Shown here: positions 1-11,589 of the stretch, in pieces
How positions within the stretch are numbered: the first letter of the stretch is position 1
Layout of the letters: each line of letters starts with the position of its first letter
Source: Hepsetus odoe
Lineage: Eukaryota; Chordata; Actinopteri; Characiformes; Hepsetidae
DNA: 64,000 bases
NCBI GenBank assembly: GCA_017165825.1
Contig: CM029387.1
Location: 3,295,206 to 3,359,205 of the forward strand
Direction of reading: 5' to 3'
Notes under the pieces: generated by a model
Databases searched by the model: none
What the model saw: the letters and a program-made list of their open reading frames with translations, nothing else
Told to the model about the DNA's origin: nothing
Made by a program: the position numbers and the translations under genes

Positions 1-530
1 GTGGGGCATCATTTTATAATTGTTTCATCAATTTATTGGGAATTGCTCATAGAGCATCAGTACATCTGCATGTAGACCTTGTGTAACACAAGCCTGGAGA
101 CTAGACGCAAAGAGGAGGTGGCAGGAGACGGGAGGGATGCGGTGGGGTTGCCATGGAAACCACCGGAATGTGCAGGCTGGACCGAGTTGGTTCTAGTATG
201 GAGGGGAAAAAAAACACCAGCATGGTTATGCAACCAGAGAGGACGAAAAAATAAGAATAGCCAGAAATAAATAATGTAATAAAAAATGGAGCTGAGGAAT
301 TAAGCTTTGATACTGAAAGCTGGCATTCGCAGTCAACATGCTACGAGCCCTCATGCCAGTGTGTGGCTGCAGTGCTCTGGTTTGATTCGACATGCAGCCA
401 AAGACAGATAATAACAAGCAGCGTTCAGCTCCATCAGAGACCCACTGACTACAAGAGCCCTCAGCATTTCCTACACATTTGGCCTTTTCGCCGTATAACA
501 GGCATCATGTCAGCCACAGTCAGCTCATAT
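1..530. other. Intergenic, no gene seen
   Basis: No coding region, RNA gene or known repeat is evident. The sequence is of normal complexity and contains the X-box-like palindrome listed separately. The short open frames here have no recognisable protein features. Confidence 0.5.
147..160. promoter_or_regulatory. X-box (RFX-type) palindrome
   Basis: The bases read gttgccatggaaac, a close match to the RFX-factor X-box consensus of two GTTNCC / GGNAAC half sites around CATG. RFX factors control ciliary genes. One site is weak evidence; no neighbouring gene is seen to assign it to. Confidence 0.4.
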
Positions 531-640
531 ATGGATATATATATATATATACACTGCCTGGCCACTTTATTAGAAACCCCACCCTTTCACCTCCACCTTG
601 CTGGTGTACAATTATACTGTAGCCCATCTGTCGTCTAGAT
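531..640 (+). repeat. TA run plus left end of a GGCCACTTTAT-type DNA repeat
   Basis: A short TA run is followed by a terminus reading ggccactttattagaaacc. The same terminus recurs at about 8711, 11050 and 23344 in this window. It resembles one end of a non-autonomous DNA transposon; only the left end is kept here. Confidence 0.45.
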
Positions 641-1395
641 CTTTATCAAAGCTCAAATTATGTCCACAGAGCTTCTCCTGCCTGAATATCTCAACAGCAA
701 CACTCCAGCAACCTGATGCAGATAAAAAGGTACCGGGACATCGCTGGTTCCCTCAGGGGGATGCCTTCAGTAGCTTTAGTTAGGAAACATAATTCCTCCA
801 TATTACATTTTAATTTCTAAGATGTTCTGACTCGGAACACCCTGTCCCGACTCCAGGCTTTCTTCGTTACTGTTATACTCTATAATAATAGGTTATGAAA
901 GGAATAAATCTGCCCCATTTCTCCTGGGACAAGCACATTTAAGGGCTAAAAATTAGACCATATTGTGCATGACACTAGGGCCGGGGAATGAACCACCGGT
1001 CCAACGACAACAGGTCTTCAGTGTTCCCCTTCCAGTGATAAATGGGGACGAGTGGAAGCTTCATTGCCCAGTAATGATGTCCAGCAAAAAAGACATCCTG
1101 CTGACAGAACTGAGTGAGATGAGGAAAAACGAGCAGCAGGCTGCAGAATGTAGCTCAGGGACGAGAGACTCTGACTGTGGATAATCCTGTAACGGAAAAG
1201 GAGCGTGGAACTGAGAGCAGGCAAGAGGCTTCACATCTCCGAATGACTGAGCTTTTCGAGCACCGAGCAGCTCTGAAGATGTCCACATGCATGCATGAAC
1301 AACAGCCTGGTTACATAAAGACTTATTTGTCTGACATGCAATGCCATGTGCACAGGCCACATGATTAAATGTGCTTGTAATTAGCATTTCACATA
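641..1395. other. Intergenic, no gene seen
   Basis: No recognisable gene or repeat. The overlapping short open frames on both strands at 963-1435 share no features with known proteins. Confidence 0.4.
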
Positions 1396-1396
1396 G

Positions 1397-1621
1397 GGCA
1401 GCGGTGGCCCAGTGGTTAGCGAGTTGCCATGGCATTGGAAGATTGTGGGTTCGATTCCTTCATCAGTAGGTTGTCCTGAGGTACCCTTGAGCAAGGTACT
1501 GTCCCTGTCACTGCTCCCTGGGTGCTTTCAATAGCTGCCCACTGCATTTCATTGTGGTTCACTGTGTGCTATGCTGTGACCTTGCAATGACAAGGGTTGT
1601 CACTTTCACTTTCATTTAAAC
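1397..1621 (+). repeat. tRNA-derived SINE (family A), near full length
   Basis: The head has a tRNA-like start (gcggtggcccagtggttagc) and a B-box-like gggttcgattcc. The body carries the family signatures ggtacccttgagcaaggtac and gtcactgctccc, and the end is cactttcactttcattt. Many other copies in both orientations occur in the window, which defines the family internally. It is non-coding and would depend on a partner LINE for movement. No family name is assigned. Confidence 0.8.
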
Positions 1622-1754
1622 GCAAGGACATGGTTTGCTTTTGAAACGTAAGTGTCCAAAGACTTTTTAATAAGTTTTACCGAAAATATGTAAGAAAAAT
1701 GTATTTTATTGTTTACATAGACATTTACATATATATATATATATGGAATTTCTC

Positions 1755-2047
1755 CTGGAATAATCCTCCCAAACCATCTACTCTCCTTCTTCTGCTCCTT
1801 CTTTTCCTAAAACCTCTCTTTCTTTCTCTCTCTTTCCTGTCAAAAAAAAAAAAAAAGAAAAGTGTAAGGTATATACTTGTCACAAGGGCACTTAGTTTGT
1901 TGCTTAGGTAGTAATAGCTAATCAGCAGTTGCTGATCTGAGCTGGTTACCAAGATGATGATGATCTAATGTGGAAACAAAGCACTGTTGTAAGTCACTCT
2001 GGATAAGAGCGTCCGCTAAATGCCGTAAATGTAAATGTAAATATATG
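1755..2047 (+). mobile_element. L2-type LINE, 3' UTR fragment
   Basis: This is the plus-strand counterpart of the 3' UTR of the L2 element at 34251-37757. The shared order is a C/T-rich stretch, an internal A-run, a block with gctaatcagcagtt, then gataagagcgtccgctaaat and a (GTAAAT)n end. It is a heavily 5'-truncated copy of the same L2 family with no coding part. A TA microsatellite abuts it at 1727-1745. Confidence 0.75.
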
Positions 2048-2690
2048 TGACATATATCCTTATCAACAGTAATTTTTACGGAATAAAATTAGATTATAAT
2101 TGGGAATTTATTTGTCCCCCCCAGACACATAACTGCACTAGACTTTATCTGGAAAAAAAGTTTAATAGGACAATAAACAACAGTTGTTTAAGTTGTTTAA
2201 GTTGTTAAGACGTTAAAGAATAAATGATGTGTGTTTTTCATGGGGCCGACCCCTGACCCATGACCCCTGACCCATGTGTTTGAGTGTGATGAGGCATGTG
2301 ACCGGGAGGGATCGAAAGGTTCTAACTCCAGAAACTTAAGCTCTTCTTGTTTGCCATGCCGAGGCTTTTCTTCCAGTAAAGAGAAACATGCTGAACTGGG
2401 ATCAGCCCGAATTGGTTTCCACTAACAGACAGATGAAACATCGGATCTGGCGGCAGTAATGAAGGTCATACCTGGGCTTGTGGCTCGGATTCTGTAAATT
2501 GGACAGGGGTGACCCAGCCTGTCTGCTTAGAAATTAGGTCATTACGATCCAGTCATGCTACGAAAAGATCTGCTCACAGGACAAGAGGAAAAATGTTCTC
2601 ACACTAGAACTTTCTGTTGCTGGTGGTGGACAGTTCCATTCCTCATCTGCGTTATTTCTGTATGTTTACTGTTAGTGGTTTCCTCCAGTT
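2048..2690. other. Intergenic, no gene seen
   Basis: The only structure noticed is a small tandem duplication of acccctgacccatg at about 2249-2277. The rest appears single copy. Confidence 0.4.
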
Positions 2691-2693
2691 TCC

Positions 2694-2754
2694 TGTGCGT
2701 GTGCGTGTGCGTGTGTGCGTGTGTGTGTATGTGTGTGTGTATGTGTGTGTGTGC
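2694..2754. repeat. (GT)n microsatellite, interrupted
   Basis: Alternating gt/gc repeat of about 60 bp. It generates Cys-Val and His-Thr open frames on the two strands that are not genes. Confidence 0.9.
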
Positions 2755-2897
2755 CTCTCCAGGGTATTTCTCTGTTTTTAGCACTGGAATAGCCCCAGTC
2801 CAATCTCCCTTGGACCATGGTTAGGATAAGATTATGGGTGGATAATTTTATTATGACTGAATGCAAATTTTCACAAATTGTATATTTTCACGAGTGA

Positions 2898-3118
2898 AAC
2901 TGACAAGCTGTCATTGTGAGTACGCAGCACAACACTCAGTGAACCCCAACAAAATGCAGCCTCTTTATTTTACCCACACGCAGGGTGCAGCTATTTATTA
3001 TTTAGCCCGGGGAGCAGTGATGGGGAATGTACCATGCTCCAGGGTTCCTCTGGGTTTCAAACCCACAACCTTCCAATCCTGGGGCTAACTCCCTCACCAC
3101 TATGCCAATGCTGCCCCA
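2898..3118 (-). repeat. SINE family A, minus orientation
   Basis: Reads, in reverse, from the tail (tgtcattgtgagtacgcagc) through cggggagcagtgatgggga to the tRNA-like head ending in ctgcccca. Near full length but diverged; the usual gtaccttgctcaagggtacc block is mutated. Confidence 0.75.
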
Positions 3119-3904
3119 CATTTTACAAATAATGCATTTTTCATCCATCCTTTCGTCCGTTATCTCAGCGTGCAGAACCTCCTGGACAGGTGAATTCACC
3201 GCAGACATTAAAGAAAAACGATAGTTACAGCAGTACTGAAGAGCCACATGTGATCTTTTACCCAAACCAACTGAACACCTCAGGAAAGCATCGCTCAAAG
3301 TGTGTGTTTCAGTCACGCTCTGACTGAAACAGTGTTGATCTGATGTTGAGCAAGAACACACACCTCCGCTGCTGAATTCGCTTTGATTTTGCACTTTGCA
3401 CTGGCCATTGATTCAACCTGCTGAACACTGAGCCAATGCTGAATCAGCAGCGCTGACTGACGGCTGAACTGATCTAATGTCAGTACTGTGTTCTTCGAGT
3501 GTCCGTTCCTTGTGATCTTTGACTCAGAACAGAAAAGGTTACAAGCGATCACTTCGTGTGATTTCGCTCACTGACGTTCGTGACGGAAGGGTTTGAAGGC
3601 CTGTGGCTGCTGGAGTAAGTTAAAATACCGGCTGGTTTTCAGATGAACACTCTTACAGTGTCATCGCTCCGTGTGGGAAGGTGTGGACATCAAACATTGT
3701 TAATCATCTGTTCCCATCCCACACACAAACACCACCGATTAGCTGCTCGTAACAGAGGATTCTTTAAAACCTGTTAGAGTTATTGATAAAATGGGCAAAT
3801 TCTCATTGAAGAGGCTTTTGGTGCTCCAAAATTATAAGGCTTGTCTTATGAACTGTATAAATTTGATTTAATTTTATTTAAATGTATTTGATTTTATTTC
3901 ATAA
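3119..3904. other. Intergenic, no gene seen
   Basis: No recognisable gene, RNA or repeat. Moderately complex sequence. Confidence 0.4.
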
Positions 3905-4025
3905 AAATGTCAGTGTCACTGAAAGGACAACAGTGGTCCAGACTACCATCAACGGATGTGCTACAGTCTCTGGTGGACAGTCACTGTAGGGCTCCTGATA
4001 AAGAACCCGTGGACTGTCCACTGCA
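3905..4025 (+). repeat. Right-half fragment of the GGCCACTTTAT-type DNA repeat
   Basis: Contains the subterminal pattern atcaacggatgtgctacagt and gggctcctgataaag seen at the right sides of related copies (compare 46440). A relic, non-coding. Confidence 0.35.
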
Positions 4026-4351
4026 TATTGACCCCCAGACTGTATGTACCCGGGATAACGCCACATGGGCCTCACTGTAAGCTAAAGATTTTTGGCAAAT
4101 GCTGTTCTCAGCAGGTTTACAGCTGGTGTGTAAGTTCTTTAACTGTAGTGGAGTTAGCCTCAATCCTAGAGCTGTTTCTCATTTTCATGCTAAAGGCCTA
4201 TAATGGGGTTCATTATAGGAGACTCGTACAGGACTCGTATGATAAAATTTAACCACCCTTATGTTTTAGGTAACTCAATGGCTCATTTTATTTCGCAGAC
4301 ACCACTTTGATGCTCACCGTTAATAAAGGATGCTACCAAACATCCCTGATG

Positions 4352-4525
4352 TGAAGTGAAAGTGACTATTTGTCATTGTGAACACAGCGAAATGTAATTT
4401 TAACCCAGCAGCAGGGACATCTATTTAAAGCACCCGAGGAGCAGGGATGGGGATGTGGTACCTTGCTCAAGGGTACCTCAGGGCAACCTGGGTCCAAGTC
4501 CCTAACCACTAAGACACTGCTGATT
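4352..4525 (-). repeat. SINE family A, minus orientation
   Basis: Begins gtgaaagtgactatttgtca and carries taccttgctcaagggtacct. The middle is shortened relative to other copies. Confidence 0.8.
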
Positions 4526-5260
4526 TTATTAGAGACCCGACCCCTGAAACAGTAAAAAATACAATAAAGCTCAACGCGCTAGGGATTTTAAACTTTTAGT
4601 GTGTTCAGTATATACGCTGTGTTCAGCTTTCCCATTTGTTTACGATTGGTGTACATAGTCATAAGGAAATATTTATTATTTATTCAATCTTTGCCTTCTT
4701 CTTCAATCTCCATGAATGAATCAGATCACAGCTGGTCCAGGGAATCCCCTGTTCCCTGAAAAGCATCATCCGAGTGTAAATAATACAAACAGTGTAAACA
4801 GGATGGGTGGATTAGTTCCCGAGCGGCTGGTAGAACAGTTGTGGTTCCTCGGGGAGACCGGGAGCCCAAAGCTATTGAGGCAGGACGCTCAATTAAACAC
4901 ACATGTGCACACTGCTAGGGTAGAGCCGACAGGTCTGGCTGGAAAAAAGCACAGAATGACTAACGGGGGATGAAAGAATTTGCTGGGATGTTTGCAAGGA
5001 CGCATCACAACCTCTGGCTGTGCCAGAAGTGAGAAGATCAGTGACTCCTTACTGCCCCAGGATGGTGTCATGGTCAGTCTGGGGTTTAACGGTGGACATT
5101 AAACAAACCCAAATATAACAGCGTGCTAACAGATAGCGCACCTTCATTCACTGCTACTTTATATTCAAGGATTCCAACACAGCTCACAGAATATGAGTCC
5201 ACGCAGCAGTAAACCTTAGTGATCAGTCTAATGTTCCACCAGTGGTCTTGAAGGAGGGGA
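4526..5260. other. Intergenic, no gene seen
   Basis: No recognisable gene or repeat. Confidence 0.4.
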
Positions 5261-5263
5261 CTG

Positions 5264-5492
5264 TTAAAGTGAAAGTGACTTTTTTTTTTCTTCGTGAAAC
5301 ACAGCACGCATTGAGACACAATGAAATTCAGCCTCTGCTTTTCACCCATGCACACGGCACAGCAGAAGGCAGCTATTTAAAGTGCACGGGGAGCAGTGTC
5401 AGGGAAGGTACCTTGCTCAAGGGTACCTCAGGGCAACCTACTGGTCTGGGATACAAACCCACAAGCTTCCGATCCCTAACCACTAGGCCACA
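5264..5492 (-). repeat. SINE family A, minus orientation, near full length
   Basis: Tail aaagtgaaagtgact with an expanded T-run, the taccttgctcaagggtacct block, and the reverse B-box region tgggatacaaaccc followed by ccactaggccac. One of the better-preserved copies. Confidence 0.85.
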
Positions 5493-5504
5493 GAGAGAGC
5501 CCTC

Positions 5505-5562
<58 letters not shown>
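5505..5562. repeat. (CT)n microsatellite
   Basis: Almost pure ct dinucleotide run abutting the head of the SINE at 5264-5492. Confidence 0.9.
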
Positions 5563-5563
<1 letters not shown>

Positions 5564-6575
5564 AAGAAAGAGCTGTCATTTACACATATCAGCACAGAAA
5601 ACAGTCTGTTTAATTGTAAGGAAGAAAGTGATGATAAACTGAATTATGGTCATTATACATTTTTTGCATAAATCTAAAAAACATTGGAAACAAATGTAAG
5701 AAAAATATAAGATACAGCATGTGGGGTTTGGGGGATCTAGCAGCGCTGTCTGGGCTCGGTGTTTTCACAAAGAGCTTCATGGTAATGATATTAAGGATGG
5801 GAGTAACTCAACAGTAGGATCAATGTGGAAAACCGAAACAGGGCAGCTCTGCTTGTGCAATGCTGAATGAAGTTTAGCTGACAAGTCAGTAAACAGCAGT
5901 GGGATGTAGGAGCTTTGCTAAAGCTCATTTGCAAAAAAAAAAAAAAAAAAGTCCAGACGCTTTGTTTTTAAGAAGTGACAGAAAAGCAAAAAACGCTGGC
6001 TGTGGTTGATTAGGACATGCTGAAACGCTGTTTAGGACCAGAAAGGAGAAGTGCTGAACGAAGTCCGTGGAGCATCCTCAAGGCCAGAGACAAAGAGAAC
6101 AATCTGTCGCGCCAGGCTGATTTTTTTATTAGAAGTCAATCAAAGAAGAGTCCCATAAAATCCAGAGAGGTTTGACATGAAATTCATTTTAGAGGAGCAG
6201 ACGTCTGATTAGCTTAATGCTTTAAAAGCTCCCTCACAGAAGACCTTGGCATAAAATGTTCATGATCACACTGCGTGATGTTTCTACCATCGTTTTAAGA
6301 TCATTTTACTTTTAAAATACATCTAGGCTGGAAGGATTTCTGAAGATGTAGTGGGGCAAAATAGTCTGCAGGAAAAGAGATTTTTCTTTTTATTTTCCCC
6401 GTATTGTGCCCTCAGCAATGTTTAAGTATTAAAACCCAGAGCTTTCTGGTCGGTTTGGACAGGAAATAAAAGTTTACATTTACATTGTAGTTTCCGTGAC
6501 CTTTGGTTCCGTTCGCCACCACTGTGAACAAATCCGAGGCCTCTCCTCTTGTTTTCACCTGTGGATTGAACCCAG
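5563..6575. other. Intergenic, no gene seen
   Basis: Contains an A-run at about 5933-5950. No coding signature. Confidence 0.4.
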
Positions 6576-6577
6576 AC

Positions 6578-6672
6578 ACCGTGCATCAGTGGGCAGCTCC
6601 CAGAGAGCGGTGATGGGGACGGTACCTTGCTCAAGGGAACCTCAGAGCAACCAACCGGTTCAGGATTCGCAT
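6578..6672 (-). repeat. SINE family A, internal fragment
   Basis: Carries gtgatggggacggtaccttg followed by ctcaagggaacctcagagca. The tail side has decayed. Confidence 0.65.
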
Positions 6673-7201
6673 GACGTTCGGATTATGAGATTTAATCTAC
6701 ATCAACACCCGCTTTAACAATCACAATAATCCCATTCCATTCAAGTTAACATTCAATTAACATTCAGTCTTTGTTGCTAAGCAACGACTCCTTGAACAGC
6801 ACAAGGGTTTTTAAAGCAATACCCTCATTTTTTTCTGCTCAAGTCTCTACTGTGCTCGATAACCATTCTGTAGACTGATCAGCCCACGTCCGTGTCCCTG
6901 ACAGTCTAATGGACAAGAGCTTCTGGTGCAGCAGGTTGAGATTATGTTTAATGCAAAAGAAAATCGGTTTAATTACTTACTAAATTTGGTTGAACCAGGA
7001 CTATCCATCTGAAGTGACTGATCATTTTGTTTTTTTATAAGAAGGAACAGATGACATGCTTTGCTTTGTTTACATTCTCACACGCGTTGTCTTTATGGTG
7101 ATGTTATGTAATTCTTCCAACCAAACCCCTCCTTCGTCCTTTAGACTAAACGGCTCTTCCCTCTCTCCCTCCAGCCCGCTGTGGAATTTTAAACAGCGAA
7201 G

Positions 7202-7204
<3 letters not shown>
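6673..7204. other. Intergenic, no gene seen
   Basis: No recognisable gene or repeat. Confidence 0.4.

Positions 7205-7264
<60 letters not shown>
7205..7264. repeat. (GT)n microsatellite, pure
   Basis: About 30 uninterrupted gt units. Confidence 0.95.
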
Positions 7265-7266
<2 letters not shown>

Positions 7267-7830
7267 CTGAGAAAGTTCAGGCATTGGGTTACCACAGCCA
7301 CAACAAAGCACCCCGTTCAAGAAAACACTGTGTCCTTCCAGCCTTTGAGAAAACACACTCTGTCCACAGAGCTTCAGTGACGTCCCGCTGCATCCAGGAA
7401 GCTCATAATCCATCAGTGCTGCTGACTGTGAAAACCAGGGAAATGTAACTTTAACAAACACTGTATTCATTAAATATTACATTCAGTTAGGCTCAGTTCG
7501 CCATCACTGAAGCTTTCCTTTTAAATGGGGTTTTTCTTTATTCAGCAGTTCATGTTTCTTTCCGTTTTTGAAGTCCAGGTTTTTTGTTAGAAAGAAAGAA
7601 GGAGACATTTTATTTGTATTATATATGATTTATGTGATTATGTACATTATATTGATTGACTGTTATTTATTTGTTAAAAATAAATAATCATATTAATCAA
7701 AATGATCTGTTTAATATTTAACATGAACTTTTTTTAGAACATTAACTATACACACACACACACATATATATATAACTATTATTACATATTACATTGTATT
7801 GCATTTTTGAAATAATAATCTATCTATCCA
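7265..7830. other. Intergenic, AT-rich, no gene seen
   Basis: Includes a short CA then TA microsatellite at about 7751-7774. Nothing else recognised. Confidence 0.4.
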
Positions 7831-7831
7831 T

Positions 7832-7945
7832 TATCTGCCGCTTGTCCCAAACGGGGTCGCGGGGGAGTGCCGGTGTCCAACCCAGCGCACACAGGGCGAG
7901 GACGGGGGACGCACCCTGGACAGGTCGCCAGCCCATCGCAGGGAT
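7832..7945 (-). repeat. 3' part of a second tRNA-headed SINE-like repeat (family B)
   Basis: Read on the minus strand this gives cgatgggctggcgacctgtc, then gggtgcgtccc, cgcgaccccg and ggataatgg-like end. It is the familiar fish repeat of the type found at 27885-28145 and 62213-62335. Notably GC-rich against the surrounding AT-rich DNA. Confidence 0.6.
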
Positions 7946-8041
7946 GAAATAATAATAATAATAATAATTATTCTTATTCTTCTTATTATTATTATTATCA
8001 TTATTATTATTATCACCATCATTATCATTATTATTATTATT
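7946..8041. repeat. (AAT)n-(ATT)n compound microsatellite
   Basis: An aat-phase run switches to an att-phase run, with cac/cat interruptions, directly after the family B fragment. The two halves are partly self-complementary. Confidence 0.85.
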
Positions 8042-8705
8042 ACATTTTAACATATAATATATATTTTTGCTTTTTCCCCTCTTATTTATTATATATTAGT
8101 ATTTAATATATTATATTATATATTATATTCTCTCTTTTAAGAACTAAAATTGTTTTTTAAGAACTTATAAAGTATTTCCCAGCTTCCTTTATTGAAACTA
8201 AAGATGTTATACTGAAGGAAAAAAGTGAGTATTTTCACAGAAAGAGAGTTTTCTTCTCGGGATTCCTGAAAGCAGATCAGGAATAAGATTATCTTGTTGT
8301 GTACTCCAAACAGTGCAGGAACAGAGTGTTCAACTACATCTCACCGAAGAGCTCCTTCATATCTCGGTCCTTTACTTCAGGACGCTCAGGACAAGTAGGA
8401 CATGTAGAAGAATGTCACAGGCAAATGACTTGATGGTTCCTGTCATAAAAGAACTAGAATAAAATAATTGTATAATATAATTCTGCTGTAAAGTAAAAAA
8501 GAGCTATATGTGTTCGTGCTGACTGAAAAATACATGAATGCTGTGCACAGGACAAATGAAGCATCTATGGGATTCAGGCTAATGAGGTGAAAGAAGGTTA
8601 CATTCCTGATGTAAACCTGCTGGCGGAGAACAGTATTAGTCAAAAATCTTAAGCTTACACTGAGGCTCACATGGTAGAGAGTACACAGCAAACAGTGCAC
8701 AAGGA
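8042..8705. other. Intergenic, AT-rich, no gene seen
   Basis: No recognisable gene or repeat. Confidence 0.4.
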
Positions 8706-8805
8706 TCCATAATACACTCACTGGCCACTTTATCAGAAACCCCTCGTAGCTCCACCACAGCAGTGGTACTGATGGGAATAAGACGGCCAGCAACAGTGCA
8801 TTGTC
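8706..8805 (+). repeat. Left end of the GGCCACTTTAT-type DNA repeat
   Basis: Reads cactcactggccactttatc then gtagctccaccacagcagtg, parallel to the left half of the fuller copy at 23344. Confidence 0.5.
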
Positions 8806-8811
8806 TCACAA

Positions 8812-8941
8812 AGTGAAAGTGACTAACTGCCATTTTGAAACACAGCACAGCACACAGTGAGACACAACGAAATGCTTCCTCTGTATTTGACCCCCCACAA
8901 ACACACACATACACGTGCAGCAGGGGGCAGCTATTTAAAAC
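8812..8941 (-). repeat. SINE family A, tail half only
   Basis: Begins aagtgaaagtgactaactgc and ends at gcagggggcagctatttaaa. The tRNA-like head is missing. Contains a short CA run. Confidence 0.75.
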
Positions 8942-9635
8942 TTTTTGGACACTGTAAAATGATATAAAATGTCCCGCATCCTATCCCCCTCCTCTGTTTC
9001 CTTGCGTGAAGCTCCAGTGGGTTCAAGTGTAGGGGAGCGTATGACTTTGTCACTGGGTAACACACAGCCCCATGAGAAGGACATACAACGTCTTGACCAC
9101 TGTGAAATAGAACATCAACACTGTTTCCACGAAGTGGTGAGAAATCTCTCTGTGTGAGAAGACACAATGTTACGGAGCTGATTATGTGACACAAGGTCAG
9201 CAAAAAATTCTATGTAAAACTGTCAGCTTCATTCCTTCCAGGTGGAGCATTGGGACAGCATGTGCTTCAGCACCATTTGGGTACATGATGTTTAATCTGG
9301 TGCACTTCATGGTTCTCAGTCACACAGAGCCCTGGACCTAGAACTGCACCATTCCCCTCTGTTCCAAACAAACAAAAACTTAACTCTCCTTTAGGCAGAT
9401 GAAAAACATGCTGTGTGCTTTTGCACTGTGAATGGGTCTATGATGCTGCCACTCAGGAGATGATTGCATGATAATAAGCTAATATTTCCTTTTTTCTGCT
9501 AAAAAGTTTCTTTTCAAACCTTCCTTTTAACTTGATAATCATCATTACACGTGGCAATCAGTGATCCTTTATGGTAGGTGGTCCTTAAAGAGTGTGAAAA
9601 CTATAAATAGGCTAATCGTTCATAAATGAAGCTTC
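8942..9635. other. Intergenic, no gene seen
   Basis: Apparently single-copy; no coding feature recognised. Confidence 0.4.
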
Positions 9636-9639
9636 AGGG

Positions 9640-9880
9640 GTGCCCAACTCTGGTTCAGCTCAGTTTGGTAGATCTGATCAAACATGCTTAACCTGGCAAT
9701 TAACAGCTTTGGTTCAGAAGACCTTCAAACTGGGCTGCACCTCAACCTTCTGAAGTGAAAATGCACCAAAACGTTACAGATGCATTCTTTTTCAGGTCAG
9801 CATGGGCCTCCGAGGCTCATTGCCCTGAGGCTCCCTTGAGCAAGGTACCGCCCCATCACAGCATCCCGTTACCCATTAAG
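9640..9880. repeat. Diverged dispersed repeat with a SINE A scrap
   Basis: At 9640-9755 a ggtgcccaactctggttcag start resembles the dispersed repeat at 11590. At 9821-9880 there is a plus-strand SINE A fragment, gccctgaggctcccttgagc followed by aaggtaccgccccatcac. Confidence 0.4.
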
Positions 9881-10470
9881 TAAAATGTTTCTCTGGTCAG
9901 CTTTCTTTAATCTACACCATTTTCCTCTTCCCTTTTTACAATGTCTGCAAAAAAGTTGTTGTTTTTGTAACCTAGTTGTAAAAATAGAGAAAACCCTTGA
10001 AAGTTTCACCCCAGTGAAGTGCCAACCGTTTTTAAAAGAGTATATTTTCTCAACTGAATTGATTCTGAGTCTCACCTACGAGGACGTGTCCCAACCCTAT
10101 GATGCCCTATAATAACTGAACCTCTCTCAGACTGCATGCTGGACTCTTTGTATTGACAGTGCAGCTTAAACTTTCAACAGAACTGAGGGTGTTCATGAGA
10201 GCATGAATCAGAGTAATGATTTTCATTTAACAAAAGTAATGCTTGTCCACGATCCTAGATGTGCCACCACACCCAGCAGTTTCAACCATCTTTACATCTA
10301 CACAGAAGTGACACGGAAGGGCAATTCAGCAAGTTAACCTCAGTTTGTTGTCCTTTTGGTGCTTTAGGAGCTGTTAGGATTCATCCCAAAAGGAAGTACA
10401 TGTGAAAAACAAACAGTTGTCCAGACAAGGTGTGGTTCCAGCCAATGTCCATGAACTCCTTTCGGTAAAC
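9881..10470. other. Intergenic, no gene seen
   Basis: No recognisable gene or repeat. Confidence 0.4.
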
Positions 10471-10480
10471 CTGGAGGTTA

Positions 10481-10715
10481 AACTGACTTGGCAGTAAATG
10501 TCATTTGTAAATCATCAACTATGCATAGTCCCAACATTTCCAAAGAAAGCACTCTATGGTGCTGTCTAACAACATTGTGATAAAAATCATCTCGTAAACT
10601 TTACGTCCAGAAGTACCCAGACAGCACTTTGAGTTCAGTTGTTTTAAGGTGCACTAACTGCTGACACAAGTGTCCAGCTGCTCACACATGGCTTGAGGAC
10701 TTCTTCAAACGTTGC
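10481..10715 (+). repeat. Diverged direct repeat, copy 1
   Basis: Matches 12070-12300 in order and spacing: ttggcagtaa, tttccaaagaaagc, a cagacagc block, ctgacacaagtgtccagctg versus cggacacaagtgttcagtcg, and gacttct at the end. Similarity judged by eye is clear but far from perfect. No coding content. Family not identified. Confidence 0.6.
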
Positions 10716-10719
10716 CAGC

Positions 10720-10915
10720 TGAATGGGAAGCATTGAAGCAGTGGCCACTGTGATTGATGCCAAGCCTCAGCTGGAGGTCTCAAAGCCCTCCAGCGTTGGG
10801 CTGTGGAGCTGTGTTCTTCGGGTCATGGAGGCCCATCTAATACCTTTGGGAATTGGATTGGCATTAGCGATGCAGAGTCAATCTTCAAACGTCTGTGTCC
10901 CACTTGACTAACGCT
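10720..10915 (+). pseudogene. Tc1-like transposase relic (uncertain)
   Basis: The stretch with gtggagctgtgttcttcggg and tttgggaattggattggcat resembles, at DNA level, decayed segments of Tc1-type transposase genes found throughout fish genomes. The frame is broken and large parts are missing. It could instead be another DNA-transposon remnant. Confidence 0.3.
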
Positions 10916-11089
10916 CTCAAAAGGGTAACTGTGAGAGAATGGGTGTAGGTAATGATATAATGAATCATAACAGCTGACGTGAGGAAGATGAATAGATAAG
11001 CTTGCTTGAAACTTGGCCGATGTTCTGCTGCAGTTTTAAACATAGCTACACAAGTTGGCCAGTTTATCAGAAACACCTCCTCATTTCTC
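10916..11089. repeat. Intergenic with a short GGCCACTTTAT-type end
   Basis: At about 11050-11085 the sequence gttggccagtttatcagaaa matches the terminus of the DNA repeat family seen at 8711 and 23344. Confidence 0.35.
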
Positions 11090-11372
11090 TGTATTTTGCT
11101 TCAGAAGCGTCAGACCTGGAAGTATTTTTAATGTCAGTTCTCCAGACTTCCTGAGGATAAAGTTTTTTTCAGTGCAGTACCTGAGCATTTTCAGAAGCAT
11201 GAAGGAATCATCTCCACAGAAAACAGAACAAAAGGCAGCTGACGTCCTTCAAGAACTCTGGAGAACTATTCCTGAAGATGACTTAAAGAAATGACAAGAA
11301 AGCTCATCTAAGAGAGTTCAGGCTGTGCTGAAGAATAACGGCGGTCACACCAATTATTCACTTTAAAGCTGG
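11090..11372 (+). pseudogene. Tc1/mariner transposase C-terminal relic
   Basis: An open stretch encodes KAADVLQELWRTIPEDDLKK, then a stop, then in the same frame QAVLKNNGGHTNY. The pattern of a helix ending in P, followed by R-x-x-AV-x-x-x-GGHT-Y, is the C-terminus of Tc1 transposases, and the element at 41200-41737 has the equivalent AVLKAKGGHTKY. The DDE catalytic core is not recognisable. Dead fragment. Confidence 0.65.
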
Positions 11373-11589
11373 TTAGAAGTCTACAAATTGTCTTTGTTCT
11401 TCAATAAATTGTTGCTCCTTTGGTCTCATTTTTCGGTAAAATATAATGAAATGAGGGGTGGCTCCAGACGATCGCATAGCACTGTAGGCTTACAATCACA
11501 GCCACTGCTAGGCCGCGAATTTTCTACCCAAAATCTTCCGTCAGAGAAGCGCTCAGGTTTTAGACCACAGGTAAAGGTATGGAGCAGAG

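Noticed and set aside
7209..7448. Protein starting with repeated Cys-Val
   Set aside because: Starts inside a GT microsatellite, and similar CV/HT frames accompany every GT/CA run in the window.
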